A stretch of 64,000 nt of DNA from Aquisalinus flavus (GTDB lineage: Bacteria; Pseudomonadota; Alphaproteobacteria; Caulobacterales; Parvularculaceae): NCBI RefSeq assembly GCF_022559625.1, contig NZ_CP042288.1:2738155-2802154 (forward strand), given 5' to 3'. Under the pieces are notes generated by a model that did not search any database, was not told where the DNA came from, and saw nothing but the letters and a program-made list of their open reading frames with translations. The position numbers were made by a program, and so were the translations under genes. Positions 35,289-43,843 of this stretch are shown here, one piece after another; position 1 is the stretch's first letter; each line of letters begins with the position of its first letter.

Positions 35289-35981
35289 ATGTCTCAGGAA
35301 TCAGAACGGGGTGAGCGGTTCTTTCTATATTTCCCGTGGCTCATTCTAGTCACGGTGATTGCGAGTTTCGGTGCCAAGGCCGTGTTCGACGCGGATGGCC
35401 TGCCGCCGCTGACGCCATTGCATCATTTCCATGCGGTGGCGATGCTGGCGTGGTTTTTCCTGTTTGCGCTGCAGCCAACGCTGATTCACAGCGGCAGGGT
35501 CAGCCTCCATCGCCGGCTGGGGCAGTTCAGCCCCCTGATCGTTCTGGCCTTTATCGGGTTTGCCATCCCGATATCGCTGTTGAACTGGGGGCGGATGGGC
35601 GACCCGCTGATCATCACGGCGAACGGCGTCAACCTGACCCTTTTCCTTGGCCTGTATATCAGTGCGATCGTCTATCGGCGCAGGGCCGATACCCACAAGC
35701 GCCTGATGACCTATGCGACGCTGACGCTGATGGGACCAGCCTTTGGCAGGATACCGGAAATCTTCGACCAGAGCCCGGTGCTCGCCGTGCCATTCGTCTT
35801 CGGCTACATGCTTGCACCATTGGTGCGCGATCTGATCGTGCGACGCAGCATCCACCCGGCGACGGGGATCGGCTTCGCCATCCTCTTTGCGGCCATACCG
35901 GTCATCCTCGGCCTGTCCGGGATGGAAGGCTGGGCAAGCTTCCTCACAAGCGTCCTCGGCCCGCCCGCGGGAGGCGTATAG
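35289..35981 (+). CDS. Polytopic membrane protein of unknown function
   Basis: The 230-residue protein has about seven membrane helices and several conserved-looking histidines at helix ends: PLHHFHAVAMLAWFFLFA, SLHRRLGQFS and ADTHKRLMTY. Histidines placed this way suggest haem or metal binding as in some cytochrome-like membrane proteins, but this is not established. ATG 35289 follows GAGAGGTCAGG. The next gene (DUF6090 type) starts directly after its stop codon, so an operon is likely. Confidence 0.75.
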   Translation: MSQESERGERFFLYFPWLILVTVIASFGAKAVFDADGLPPLTPLHHFHAVAMLAWFFLFALQPTLIHSGRVSLHRRLGQFSPLIVLAFIGFAIPISLLNWGRMGDPLIITANGVNLTLFLGLYISAIVYRRRADTHKRLMTYATLTLMGPAFGRIPEIFDQSPVLAVPFVFGYMLAPLVRDLIVRRSIHPATGIGFAILFAAIPVILGLSGMEGWASFLTSVLGPPAGGV

Positions 35982-36740
35982 ATGCTCCTGAGGCGGATGA
36001 TATCCCACGTCAAGACGCAGAACTGGCTGGCAGTCTTTCTCGACTTCGTGATCGTCGTCGTCGGTGTGTTCATCGGTATTCAGGTCTCGAACTGGAACGA
36101 GGCGCGGGCGGACCGCTCTGAGGAGGTCGGCTATCTGCTGGCGCTCACGGACGATGTCCGGCTATCGCTGGCCAGTCTTGAGAGCATGAACGGGCTTTTG
36201 GCCAGTCAGCAATCTGCGCTTGAGGCGCTTTATGACGTTCATCGTGGTCAATCCGACCCGGACCCCGAAGAGATGGCGGGCCTGATCGCGGACGGTCTGT
36301 TCTTTCTGTCCGCGCTGCGCGTGAACGAGACCACATTCGACACGCTTGTCGGCTCGGGCCGGCTCAATCTGATTGGCGATTCTGACCTTGTGGCCGCCCT
36401 CCAGGCGCTCGACAGCGCCTATGACGCGACGCGGGTCAGCATCGATAACGAGTATCAGGTCACCTATCGGTTTTCCGATCCGTTATTGATCGAGTTCGTG
36501 GATATGGGGCCGACCTTCCTGCCGCAACACAATCGGGACTCGATACCCTGGCTGCGGCCGGGCGAGCCGCTGACGATGGATGCGTCCCTTCTCACCGATC
36601 GCCGGTTTGGAAACGCCGTGCTTTACCGCGCCTATTTCAGCAGGCAGGTCAAAGGCCATGTGGAATCGCTGATCGCCGACCTGCAGGCGATAGACCGGCG
36701 CGTTCGTGAACGTCTTGATGACCTCGGATACGCCCCATGA
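35982..36740 (+). CDS. DUF6090-type membrane-anchored protein, copy 1
   Basis: The 252-residue product has one N-terminal membrane helix FLDFVIVVVGVFIGIQVSNW followed directly by NEARADRSEEVGYL, the signature of DUF6090, then a helical, probably periplasmic domain of about 200 residues. It is a paralogue of the next gene, with which it overlaps by four bases (ATGA), so they are co-translated and may form a hetero-oligomer. Function of the family is unknown. The upstream membrane protein gene is adjacent without a gap. Confidence 0.82.
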   Translation: MLLRRMISHVKTQNWLAVFLDFVIVVVGVFIGIQVSNWNEARADRSEEVGYLLALTDDVRLSLASLESMNGLLASQQSALEALYDVHRGQSDPDPEEMAGLIADGLFFLSALRVNETTFDTLVGSGRLNLIGDSDLVAALQALDSAYDATRVSIDNEYQVTYRFSDPLLIEFVDMGPTFLPQHNRDSIPWLRPGEPLTMDASLLTDRRFGNAVLYRAYFSRQVKGHVESLIADLQAIDRRVRERLDDLGYAP

Positions 36741-37489
36741 TCCTGCGCCGCCTCGCCAGCGCCATTCGCCGTCAGGACTGGTTCACCGTCGCGGTGGAAA
36801 CGCTGATCGTCGTTTTCGGTGTGTTCATCGGTCTGCAGGTGAATAACTGGAATGACGCCAGAATGCTGCGCAGCGAGGCCGACGGGCTTGTGTTGCGGCT
36901 GCAGGTCGAGGCGGCGGATGTGCGCGCCGACATGGCGGCCTATCATGCGCTGAATGATGATATATTGCGCGACGCGCGGCGTCTGGCCGTCCGCCTCGAC
37001 GGCGGTGCGGCCTGTCTTGCCATGGACGACGAGATGAAGACGCTGCTGCTGAGCGTCGGGGATTTTCCGCCGCCGCGCTTCTCCCTGTCATCGGCCAATG
37101 AGGCGCTTGAAACCGGGCGCCTGTCGCTGGTCGCGTCTGGCCGGATCCGTGATGGTGTTCGCGACATCGCCGACCAGATGGCGTTCCTGGAGCGGCAATG
37201 GCAGCGCTATATCCGGATCAAGCAGGATACGGAGCAGGTTGTCTACGCAGCGGCCGGGCTCGGTCTGACCAGCGAGCGGGATCTCGAGGCGCAGCCGGGC
37301 TCGACCACCTGGGCCGGCACCGATCAATACCGGATGGCGACGCCCGAGCGCCTGTGCGGCAATACCGAAGTCATCGCCCTGGTCACAAATGTGGCGGTCA
37401 CCCAGCATATCTATACCGCCTATGTCAGGCAGACCGAGGCCAGCCTCGAGGCCTATGCTGCGATTCTTGCCGGCGGAGAGGTGCAGTAA
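36737..37489 (+). CDS. DUF6090-type membrane-anchored protein, copy 2
   Basis: This 250-residue paralogue carries the same N-terminal pattern, AVETLIVVFGVFIGLQVNNW followed by NDARMLRSEADGLVLRLQ, then a helical domain. The two copies are clearly diverged outside the first 50 residues. It has two cysteines (GGAACLAMD, RLCGNTEV) that copy 1 lacks. The start overlaps the upstream stop by four bases. The gene ends the run; 116 empty bases follow before the convergent lipoprotein gene. Confidence 0.82.
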   Translation: MILRRLASAIRRQDWFTVAVETLIVVFGVFIGLQVNNWNDARMLRSEADGLVLRLQVEAADVRADMAAYHALNDDILRDARRLAVRLDGGAACLAMDDEMKTLLLSVGDFPPPRFSLSSANEALETGRLSLVASGRIRDGVRDIADQMAFLERQWQRYIRIKQDTEQVVYAAAGLGLTSERDLEAQPGSTTWAGTDQYRMATPERLCGNTEVIALVTNVAVTQHIYTAYVRQTEASLEAYAAILAGGEVQ

Positions 37490-37605
37490 GGCTGCTGCGC
37501 AGGCTGACGCGATCTTCAGTGCCGGCGCGCCTCTGGCGCGAAGCCCATCTCAAGGTGGAGGTGTCCGTCTGGCCCCTACGGTCGCGCCGCGCCGGGGCAT
37601 CGCCG

Positions 37606-38241
37606 CTACAGGTCTGCCGTGCGGAAGGAGTGGACCCGGCCATGGGTGTCCATGACGATGATCCATTCGCCGTCCTCGGAGATGTCGGCCGTCAGCGGCC
37701 GGGCGTCGTCGATCCGGTCATAGCCGAGCGGCAGGGTCGCGACCGGGTCGCCGGTCTCGACTTCCTCGACCACGAGGGTGCAGACACCCGAGCGCCAGCC
37801 GGACGGGGCGCCGATCACCGGTTCGCCCGGAATGCGGCGCTCCGGCTCGAAACAGTCAACGCGCGTATCATAGACCGGGTCGGTTTTCGTCGCGGACATG
37901 CAGCGCCGGTCGCTACGCTCGCCGGTCTCAAGGGAATAGACCGCGCAACTGTTGCCGGTGCCGCCTGCCGCCGGCGAGGCGATGGAGATCCAGGATCCTT
38001 CGAAGACCGGGGTAATCGCGCAGGTGCTGACATGGCCGTTGCGCGGCATCCAAGGGATCTCGTCATTCAGCGTCTGGAACTCGGTATAACAGAACGGTCC
38101 GCCATCCATGGTCGCGGTGGCCTTCGCCAGCGTCCCGGCAGGCAGGTCATAGGTGTTGGTGCTGGTCGTCGCGGTCATGGCGCAGGCCGAGAGTGACGCG
38201 GCGACAGCGGCGCCCGAGCTAATCCGCAGGATACGTCGCAT
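37606..38241 (-). CDS. Lipoprotein of unknown function
   Basis: From ATG 38241 the product has 211 residues and a lipoprotein signal MRRILRISSGAAVAASLSAC (lipid Cys20). The mature part has five or six cysteines (PFCYTEF, VSTCAITP, NSCAVYS, RRCMSAT, VDCFEP, GVCTLVV), pointing to several disulfides. Tracts such as AVYSLETGE and ADISEDGEWIIVMDTHGRVHSF recall single beta-propeller blades. An in-frame ATG at 38259 is an alternative start; both have a GAGG site. It follows the LpoA-like gene by 22 bases on the same strand. Confidence 0.75.
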   Translation of the reverse strand: MRRILRISSGAAVAASLSACAMTATTSTNTYDLPAGTLAKATATMDGGPFCYTEFQTLNDEIPWMPRNGHVSTCAITPVFEGSWISIASPAAGGTGNSCAVYSLETGERSDRRCMSATKTDPVYDTRVDCFEPERRIPGEPVIGAPSGWRSGVCTLVVEEVETGDPVATLPLGYDRIDDARPLTADISEDGEWIIVMDTHGRVHSFRTADL

Positions 38242-38263
38242 GAGCCTCGGTTCTGCCATGGCC

Positions 38264-39595
38264 TCAATACCCCTCAAGCATGGATGTCTGGGTGACGAAA
38301 CTCGTCGGCGCCGGGTCGATGACGCGGATGCCGCCGCCATTGATCTGGAGGATGGCGAGGCCACGCTCGACACGGCCGTCGAGGGTCAGCCGGAACAGGC
38401 CGTCAGCGCCGAGATAGCCGTTCGGATCGGCGATATTCTCGGCCGAATACCGGTTGCCCGTCGGCAGGCCGGCGAGGCTCGCTGTCAGCAGGGCCGCGTC
38501 ATAGGCAAGCGAGGCAAGGCGTGGCGGCTCGGAACCATAGACGCTGGCATAGCGCTTGTTGAAGGCTTCCGACTGGGCCGGGTCCGGCGCGGCGAACCAA
38601 CCGCCGGACAGGGCCGGTTCCCGGGTTAGCTGCGGGTTGTTCCAGGACGAAACGCCGAGCACCTTGATACAGCGCACATTCACATCGTAATAGGGCAGGA
38701 GCGGCGCAAGCGCCCGCAAATTTGTGCCTTGTTCCGGCATCAAAACGGCCTGGAATCCGGAGCCCGACGTGCCGGTCGGATTGCCCGCCATGTCCAGTTC
38801 GTTTCGGGCGGACACGTCGGTGCAGCTGCCGGCATATTGGGCGAGGCGCTTGGCTGGCTGCATCATCGCATCGGGCGAGGGCTCGTATTGTTCCTCATGG
38901 ACGACGACACCGCCGCGCACGAAGGTTTCCTCATAGAAGGAATTGCGCACGCGCTGGCCGTATTCGGTCTGCGGCGACAAGAGGCCAAAGCGGGTATAGC
39001 CCTGCTTGATGGCGTAATCGGTGACGCGCGCCACTTCCATCTCGGGCGGGAAGGACAGCAGATAGACGCCATTGCCGGCGATCTGGGTGTCCGACGAGAA
39101 CGCGATCATCGGCACGCCGGCGCGGCGGGTGACTTCGGCTGCGGCCTCGACGGAAGAGGAGAGCAGCGGGCCGAGCACGATTTCCGCGCCTTCGCGCAGC
39201 GCTTCCTCGGCCTTGGCGCGGGCGCCCTCGGGCGTGCCGCCGGTATCCTTGGGGATCAGCAGGAAGCGCTCGTTCTGCGCTTCGAAGGCGGCCATCTGCG
39301 CGGCGTTCGACATCGCTTCGGCAATGGCCCGGACATTCTCCGAGGAGCCGGACATCGGCAGGAGCAGGGCGACGCGCACCGGCTCCCTGTCGCCGAGCTG
39401 CTCGGTAGTGACATAGTCTTCCGGGTCGTAGGGCTCGAATTCCGGTTCTTCCTCGACCGGCTCCTGCGGTTCCGGCTGGGCGATGACCGGCGGCTGCGGC
39501 TGCGGCCGGTTGACCGGCGGTGTCGTCTCGCACCCGGCGAGGAACAGGCTGGCACCCAGCAGGCTGAACAGGGAAATCTTCAGGAAATTGGTCAT
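38264..39595 (-). CDS. Penicillin-binding protein activator LpoA-like lipoprotein
   Basis: The 443-residue protein has a lipoprotein signal ending LFLAGC (Cys22), a proline/glutamate-rich linker of about 50 residues, and a periplasmic-binding-protein type 1 fold (VRVALLLPMSGSSENVRAIA, EIVLGPLLSSSVEAAAEV, and YGQRVRNSFYEE). This is the C-terminal domain of E. coli LpoA, which activates the cell-wall synthase PBP1A; the TPR-like N-terminal half of LpoA is missing, as usual in alphaproteobacteria. The divergent neighbours rsmI, yraN and a BON lipoprotein match the E. coli lpoA region, which supports the call. Confidence 0.85.
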   Translation of the reverse strand: MTNFLKISLFSLLGASLFLAGCETTPPVNRPQPQPPVIAQPEPQEPVEEEPEFEPYDPEDYVTTEQLGDREPVRVALLLPMSGSSENVRAIAEAMSNAAQMAAFEAQNERFLLIPKDTGGTPEGARAKAEEALREGAEIVLGPLLSSSVEAAAEVTRRAGVPMIAFSSDTQIAGNGVYLLSFPPEMEVARVTDYAIKQGYTRFGLLSPQTEYGQRVRNSFYEETFVRGGVVVHEEQYEPSPDAMMQPAKRLAQYAGSCTDVSARNELDMAGNPTGTSGSGFQAVLMPEQGTNLRALAPLLPYYDVNVRCIKVLGVSSWNNPQLTREPALSGGWFAAPDPAQSEAFNKRYASVYGSEPPRLASLAYDAALLTASLAGLPTGNRYSAENIADPNGYLGADGLFRLTLDGRVERGLAILQINGGGIRVIDPAPTSFVTQTSMLEGY

Positions 39596-39813
39596 GTCGG
39601 TCTTGCCCTCTCGTCGCCCTGGCACGCCGCATGGCCGTCCGGGCGGGTGTAACATGCTCTGTACAGGATACTGCCCCATTTGCGGGGAAAATCTCCGCAA
39701 CGCATACTGCCGTGGTTGTGCCCAGTCTAGCAACCGCGCCGTCCCAGGCAATACATGTTTTGATGACACATGGTCTGGTGACAGCCATGGCCGGAAGCTG
39801 GCATAGAACGGCC

Positions 39814-40650
39814 ATGAGCCTTGAACCCGGCCTTTATGTGGCAGCGACCCCGATCGGCAATCTGAAAGACATCACCCTCAGGGTGATCGAGACCCTGCGC
39901 GCGGCCGACCTGATCCTGTGCGAGGATACGCGCGTGACCGGCAAGCTGTTGAGCGCCCATGGGATCAAGACGCCGATGAAGGCCTATCACGACCACAATG
40001 CCGCGCGGGTGCGCCCCGAGGTGCTGGAGCGGCTGGAACGCGGCGAGCGGCTCTGTCTCGTGTCGGATGCGGGCACGCCGCTGATCTCCGATCCCGGCTA
40101 CAAGCTGGTGCGGGCCGTGCGCGATGCCGGGTTGTCCGTGTTCACCCTGCCGGGGCCATCGGCCATGGTCGCGGCGCTGTCGATCGCCGGGGCGCCGACC
40201 GACCGGTTCCTGTTCGCGGGCTTCCTGCCGGTCAGGTCCGGTGCGCGCAGGACCGAGCTGGAAGGGCTCAAGCCCGTGCCGGCGACGCTGGTCTTTTATG
40301 AAAGCGGGCCGCGGCTCGCCGCCTGCCTCGCCGATATGGCCGAGGTGCTGGGACCGCGAAAAGTGGCGGTGGCGCGTGAGCTGACCAAGATCCATGAGGA
40401 AGTGCGCGAGGGGCTGCCGGCCGAGCTTTCCGCTGTCTATATGGCGGAAGGCGCGCCGAAAGGCGAAATCGTCGTCATCGTCCACCCGCCGGCGGAAGAC
40501 GCGCCGGACGCGGCCGATGCCGAGGCGATCATCGCGCAACTGCTGGAGGATCACTCGATCAAGGAGGCCGCCACGATCGCGGCGGAACAGACCGGCCTGC
40601 CGCGCAAGCAGATGTATGACATCGCCCTGACCATCAGGAAGGCGCGCTAG
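39814..40650 (+). CDS. rsmI: 16S rRNA (cytidine-1402-2'-O)-methyltransferase RsmI
   Basis: The 278-residue SAM enzyme begins GLYVAATPIGNLKDITLR, continues with ILCEDTRVTGKLLSAHGI, VSDAGTPLISDPGYKLV and LPGPSAMVAALSIAG, all RsmI hallmarks of the tetrapyrrole methylase fold. It 2'-O-methylates C1402 in the ribosomal P site. ATG 39814 is the conserved start; in-frame upstream ATGs have no ribosome site. The yraN GTG start overlaps its last base. The 218 bases to the divergent LpoA-like gene hold both promoters. Confidence 0.96.
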   Translation: MSLEPGLYVAATPIGNLKDITLRVIETLRAADLILCEDTRVTGKLLSAHGIKTPMKAYHDHNAARVRPEVLERLERGERLCLVSDAGTPLISDPGYKLVRAVRDAGLSVFTLPGPSAMVAALSIAGAPTDRFLFAGFLPVRSGARRTELEGLKPVPATLVFYESGPRLAACLADMAEVLGPRKVAVARELTKIHEEVREGLPAELSAVYMAEGAPKGEIVVIVHPPAEDAPDAADAEAIIAQLLEDHSIKEAATIAAEQTGLPRKQMYDIALTIRKAR

Positions 40651-41018
40651 TGCCGGCGCGGCTGACCCGGCAGCAGGCAGAACGGCGCGGGCGTCTCGCC
40701 GAATCCATCGCGGCCCTGTTGTTGCGGCTGAAGGGCTATCGCATCCTTGCCATGCGCTACAAGGCCCGCGGCGGCGAGGTCGATATCGTCGCCTCCCGGG
40801 CCGGCATACTCGTCTTTGTCGAGGTCAAGGCAAGAGCCAGCCACGAGGCCGGGATTACCGCCGTCACCGCGCAGGCGCGCCAGCGAATTGCCGTTGCGGC
40901 GGAACGGTTCATCTCCCACAAACGTCTCCATCCCGTACCCGCCTGCCGGTATGACCTGATCACCGTCCGGCATCTGACACCAAGGCACCACAAAAATGCC
41001 TGGAGAGCGGGCGATTGA
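40650..41018 (+). CDS. yraN: YraN/UPF0102 family nuclease-fold protein
   Basis: At 122 residues this fits UPF0102. The restriction-endonuclease-like core is visible in ARYKARGGEVDIV-type residues: RGGEVDIVASRAGILVFVEV with Asp, Glu and Lys (KARASH) of a PD-(D/E)XK site. The N-terminal ERRGRLAESIAALLL is also typical. The GTG start overlaps the last base of the rsmI TAG. Its role is unsettled; a nuclease activity linked to DNA uptake or repair has been suggested for the family. Confidence 0.93.
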   Translation: MPARLTRQQAERRGRLAESIAALLLRLKGYRILAMRYKARGGEVDIVASRAGILVFVEVKARASHEAGITAVTAQARQRIAVAAERFISHKRLHPVPACRYDLITVRHLTPRHHKNAWRAGD

Positions 41019-41159
41019 GACCGACCAGTATCGTTTATTACACCCCGCCCGCTTCCGGTAACCGCGCGTTAACCATGCCTGAACTCTATGTCACTGGTAT
41101 TGGCCCGCATTACGCGGCATTTTCAAACGGTTATTTCGGGTCCAGAGAGGATTTGAACC

Positions 41160-41726
41160 ATGAACAAGACACTGACTTTTTCTGCTAGAGCGCTGATCGC
41201 CCTGTGCGCTGCGGCCCTGCTGGCAACCGGCTGCGCCCAGAACCGCACCATTGGCGGGAGCGTCGATGACGCGGCAGCCAATATCGCGCTGAAGGCGAAC
41301 CTGATCAAGGACGAAAAATACGACTATTCCGATGTCGATATCACCATCTTCGAGGCACGGGTGATGCTGACCGGCTCGATGCGGACCGAGGAAGGCAAGG
41401 CCCATCTCGAACGGCTGGCGCAGAACTCCCCCAATGTGAAGCAGGTGATCAACGAGATACTCGTCGGCGAGAAGACCTCGTTCCAGCAGGGCACGCGCGA
41501 TGCGCTGATCGACCAGCGCCTTTCCGCCGCGCTGCTGACCGATACCGGGGTCGTCCGCCGCAACTACCAGTTCTCGGTTTCCGACGGCGTCGTCTACTTG
41601 CTCGGCGTGGCACAAGGCCCGACCGAGCTGACCCGCGCGACCGAACAGGCCCGCCGCATCAATGGCGTCAAAAAGGTCGTGAGCCATGTCATGTATGTCG
41701 GCGATCCGTCCCGCGTAACGCGCTAG
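41160..41726 (+). CDS. BON-domain outer membrane lipoprotein (DolP-like)
   Basis: The 188-residue lipoprotein has a signal ending LLATGC (Cys25) and two BON domains, about residues 35-105 (DVDITIFEARVMLTGSMRTEE) and 110-185 (FSVSDGVVYLLGVAQGP). This is the design of E. coli DolP (YraP), which supports outer membrane integrity and is also found next to yraN. The upstream 141 bases contain TTAACCATGCCTGAA (41069-41083), close to a full CtrA site. A terminator lies downstream at 41762. Confidence 0.88.
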   Translation: MNKTLTFSARALIALCAAALLATGCAQNRTIGGSVDDAAANIALKANLIKDEKYDYSDVDITIFEARVMLTGSMRTEEGKAHLERLAQNSPNVKQVINEILVGEKTSFQQGTRDALIDQRLSAALLTDTGVVRRNYQFSVSDGVVYLLGVAQGPTELTRATEQARRINGVKKVVSHVMYVGDPSRVTR

Positions 41727-41761
41727 AACCGGTATTCACTTCACCGGGAAACGCTATAGAT

Positions 41762-41786
41762 AAAGGGCCTGACCGACAGGCCCTTT
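41762..41786 (+). terminator. Hairpin terminator after the BON lipoprotein gene
   Basis: AAAGGGCCTG and CAGGCCCTTT form a perfect 10-bp stem with an ACCGA loop. It stands 35 bases after the BON gene stop and 15 bases before gshB, so it probably ends the first transcript. Confidence 0.65.
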
Positions 41787-41801
41787 AGAAAGCGACGTGA
41801 C

Positions 41802-42773
41802 ATGACCCTGAAAATTGCGATCCAGATGGACCCGATGGAAGACGTCCAGGTCCATGGCGACACCACGTTCGACATGGCGCTGGAGGCCCATACACGGGGC
41901 CACGAGATCTGGGTCTATCACCCGCATAATCTGCGCCTCGACAAGAACCGCGTCTTTGCCCGCGCCCGCAAGGTTGCCGGGCTGAAACGCGAGCAGGGCG
42001 AGCATGTGAGTTGGGCCAAAACTGGGGGCGACGATCTGGAGCTGGTCGACCTGCACGGCGTCGACGTGGTGCTGGTGCGCCAGGACCCGCCCTACAACAT
42101 GCGCTACATCACCGCCTGCCACATGCTGGAATATCTGCTGCCGGAGGTGATGGTGCTGAACGACCCGCGCGAGATCCGCAACGCGCCGGAGAAGCTGTTC
42201 CCGCTCGACTTCCCGAAACTGATCCCGCCGACGCTGATCACGTCCGACGAGACAGCGCTGCGGTCTTTCCGCGACAAGCATCACGACATCATCCTGAAAC
42301 CGCTTTATGGCAATGGCGGCGCGGGGGTCTTTTCGGTAACGAAAGGAGATCAGAACTTCTCGTCGCTCTTGGAAATGTTCCGCAATTTCTATGACGAGCC
42401 GGTGATCGCGCAGAAATATCTGCCGGAGGTGCGCAAGGGCGACAAGCGCATCATCCTGCTCGATGGCGAGCCTGTCGGCGCGATCAACCGCGTACCGGCG
42501 GACCACGAGGCGCGCTCCAACATGCATGTCGGCGGCACGGCGACGCCGGTCGAGATGACCGATCGCGACCGGGAAATCTGCGCCGCCATCGGCCCGGCCC
42601 TGAAGGAGCGGCGGCTGGTGCTGGTCGGCATCGACGTGATCGGCGACTACATGACCGAGATCAACGTCACCTCACCGACCGGCGTGCAGGAAGTGCGGCG
42701 CTTCGGCGGCGCCGATATCTCGGCGCTTTTCTGGGACTGGGTCGAAGAGCGGCGTCCTTCGCAGTCTCGCTGA
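41802..42773 (+). CDS. gshB: Glutathione synthetase
   Basis: The 323-residue ATP-grasp enzyme has the GshB hallmarks: IAIQMDPMEDV at the N-terminus, VVLVRQDPPYNMRYI, ILKPLYGNGGAGVF for ATP, and DVIGDYMTEINVTSPTG for metal. It joins glycine to gamma-glutamylcysteine in the last step of glutathione synthesis. The gene order rsmI, yraN, gshB is common in alphaproteobacteria. GAAAGCGACGTGAC precedes the ATG without a strong ribosome site. Confidence 0.96.
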   Translation: MTLKIAIQMDPMEDVQVHGDTTFDMALEAHTRGHEIWVYHPHNLRLDKNRVFARARKVAGLKREQGEHVSWAKTGGDDLELVDLHGVDVVLVRQDPPYNMRYITACHMLEYLLPEVMVLNDPREIRNAPEKLFPLDFPKLIPPTLITSDETALRSFRDKHHDIILKPLYGNGGAGVFSVTKGDQNFSSLLEMFRNFYDEPVIAQKYLPEVRKGDKRIILLDGEPVGAINRVPADHEARSNMHVGGTATPVEMTDRDREICAAIGPALKERRLVLVGIDVIGDYMTEINVTSPTGVQEVRRFGGADISALFWDWVEERRPSQSR

Positions 42774-42779
42774 CGCGAG

Positions 42780-42850
42780 ACACCTCAGGACGAGGCGTGC
42801 CTGGATCACAGGTCCTCACCTGAGGTGCCCGCGCAAGCGGGCGACGAAGG
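42780..42850. terminator. Double hairpin between convergent genes
   Basis: CACCTCAGG (42781-42789) pairs with CCTGAGGTG (42819-42827), followed by a second stem GCCCGC-GCAA-GCGGGC (42827-42842). The position between gshB and the convergent lactonase-like gene suggests a bidirectional terminator; the GC-rich palindromic form also fits an intergenic repeat. Confidence 0.5.
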
Positions 42851-42865
42851 GTCAGCTTGAAAGCC

Positions 42866-43801
42866 CTACCGCAGCGGCGTCGGGAAAGCCGGTAGGTCGG
42901 CGACGTCCGACGGGCTGTGCTGGATGACGACGAGGGCCTGCTCGTCCTCGGCAATACCCTCGAACACATCCATGGAGGCGAGGGTCTGCTCGACATCGAC
43001 ATTGAAGCGCGGCACCTGGCGCTCCTCGCGGCTCTGGTTCAGGTGATAGAGGTCACCGGTCAGCAATACCGTGCCGGTGTCGGCCAGCTCTACCTGCAGG
43101 GCGGTATGGCCGGGTGTGTGGCCCGGCAATTCGAGGATCATGACGCTGCCATCGCCGAAGACATCGTAATCGCCGGTGAATTTGGCGGTCTCGAACCCGG
43201 TAAAGCCCTGGTATTGCCCGGCCGTTTCTTCGGCGAACATCGCGTCATACTCGGCTTCATGGACGAGCCAGGTCGCTCCGGCTGCGGCCTCGGGCTGGCC
43301 GGTATGGTCGAAATGCATGTGCGAGATGGACATGTAGTCGATGTCGGCGGGCGACAGGCCCAGCTCGGCGAGCTGGTCGGCGATGGAGCGTTCCAGCGAT
43401 ACCGTGAAAGGCCCGTCCGTCTGCGGGCCGGCTTCCAGCAGGGCGGCGGGCAGGCCGAGATCCCATAAGAGGTCGCCTTGCGGGTGGCGGATCAGGTAAC
43501 AGCTGTCCGTCAGCGTGCCGGCCATGCCGGCATAGTCGCCGGAGACAGCGAAGATATCGAGATCGGATACGGCGATGGTGCCGCAATTCATCGCATACAG
43601 CGCGATACCGGTCGGCGCCGGGCTTGTGGCCGTCGCGCTCTCGTCCTCATCGCCGGCAGTCAGGGCGCTACCGGTCGCGTCCGGCGTCACGGTTTCCGTG
43701 GTGTCCGGAAAAGTCGTTTCGGTCGCGGAATCGTCGTCGCCGCTGCAGGCGCTCGCTGCCAGCAGGCAGGCCATGGCAATCAGGCTGGTGGAATGTTTCA
43801 T
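42866..43801 (-). CDS. Metallo-beta-lactamase-fold lipoprotein, N-acyl homoserine lactonase-like
   Basis: The 311-residue protein has a lipoprotein signal ending LLAASAC (Cys19), an acidic Thr/Asp-rich linker of about 50 residues, and a metallo-beta-lactamase domain with ISHMHFDHTG (two-metal HxHxDH), ELPGHTPGHTALQ, LLTGDLYH and a final QHSPSD histidine. The sequence near CYLIRHPQGDLLWDLG is that of the AttM/AiiA lactonase group, which opens acyl-homoserine lactone signals. The unusual point is export and lipid anchoring. Other lactones or esters are possible substrates. Confidence 0.82.
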   Translation of the reverse strand: MKHSTSLIAMACLLAASACSGDDDSATETTFPDTTETVTPDATGSALTAGDEDESATATSPAPTGIALYAMNCGTIAVSDLDIFAVSGDYAGMAGTLTDSCYLIRHPQGDLLWDLGLPAALLEAGPQTDGPFTVSLERSIADQLAELGLSPADIDYMSISHMHFDHTGQPEAAAGATWLVHEAEYDAMFAEETAGQYQGFTGFETAKFTGDYDVFGDGSVMILELPGHTPGHTALQVELADTGTVLLTGDLYHLNQSREERQVPRFNVDVEQTLASMDVFEGIAEDEQALVVIQHSPSDVADLPAFPTPLR

Positions 43802-43843
43802 GGTCTCGCTCCCCTTTCGGTCGTTGATGCGATCACCACTACT

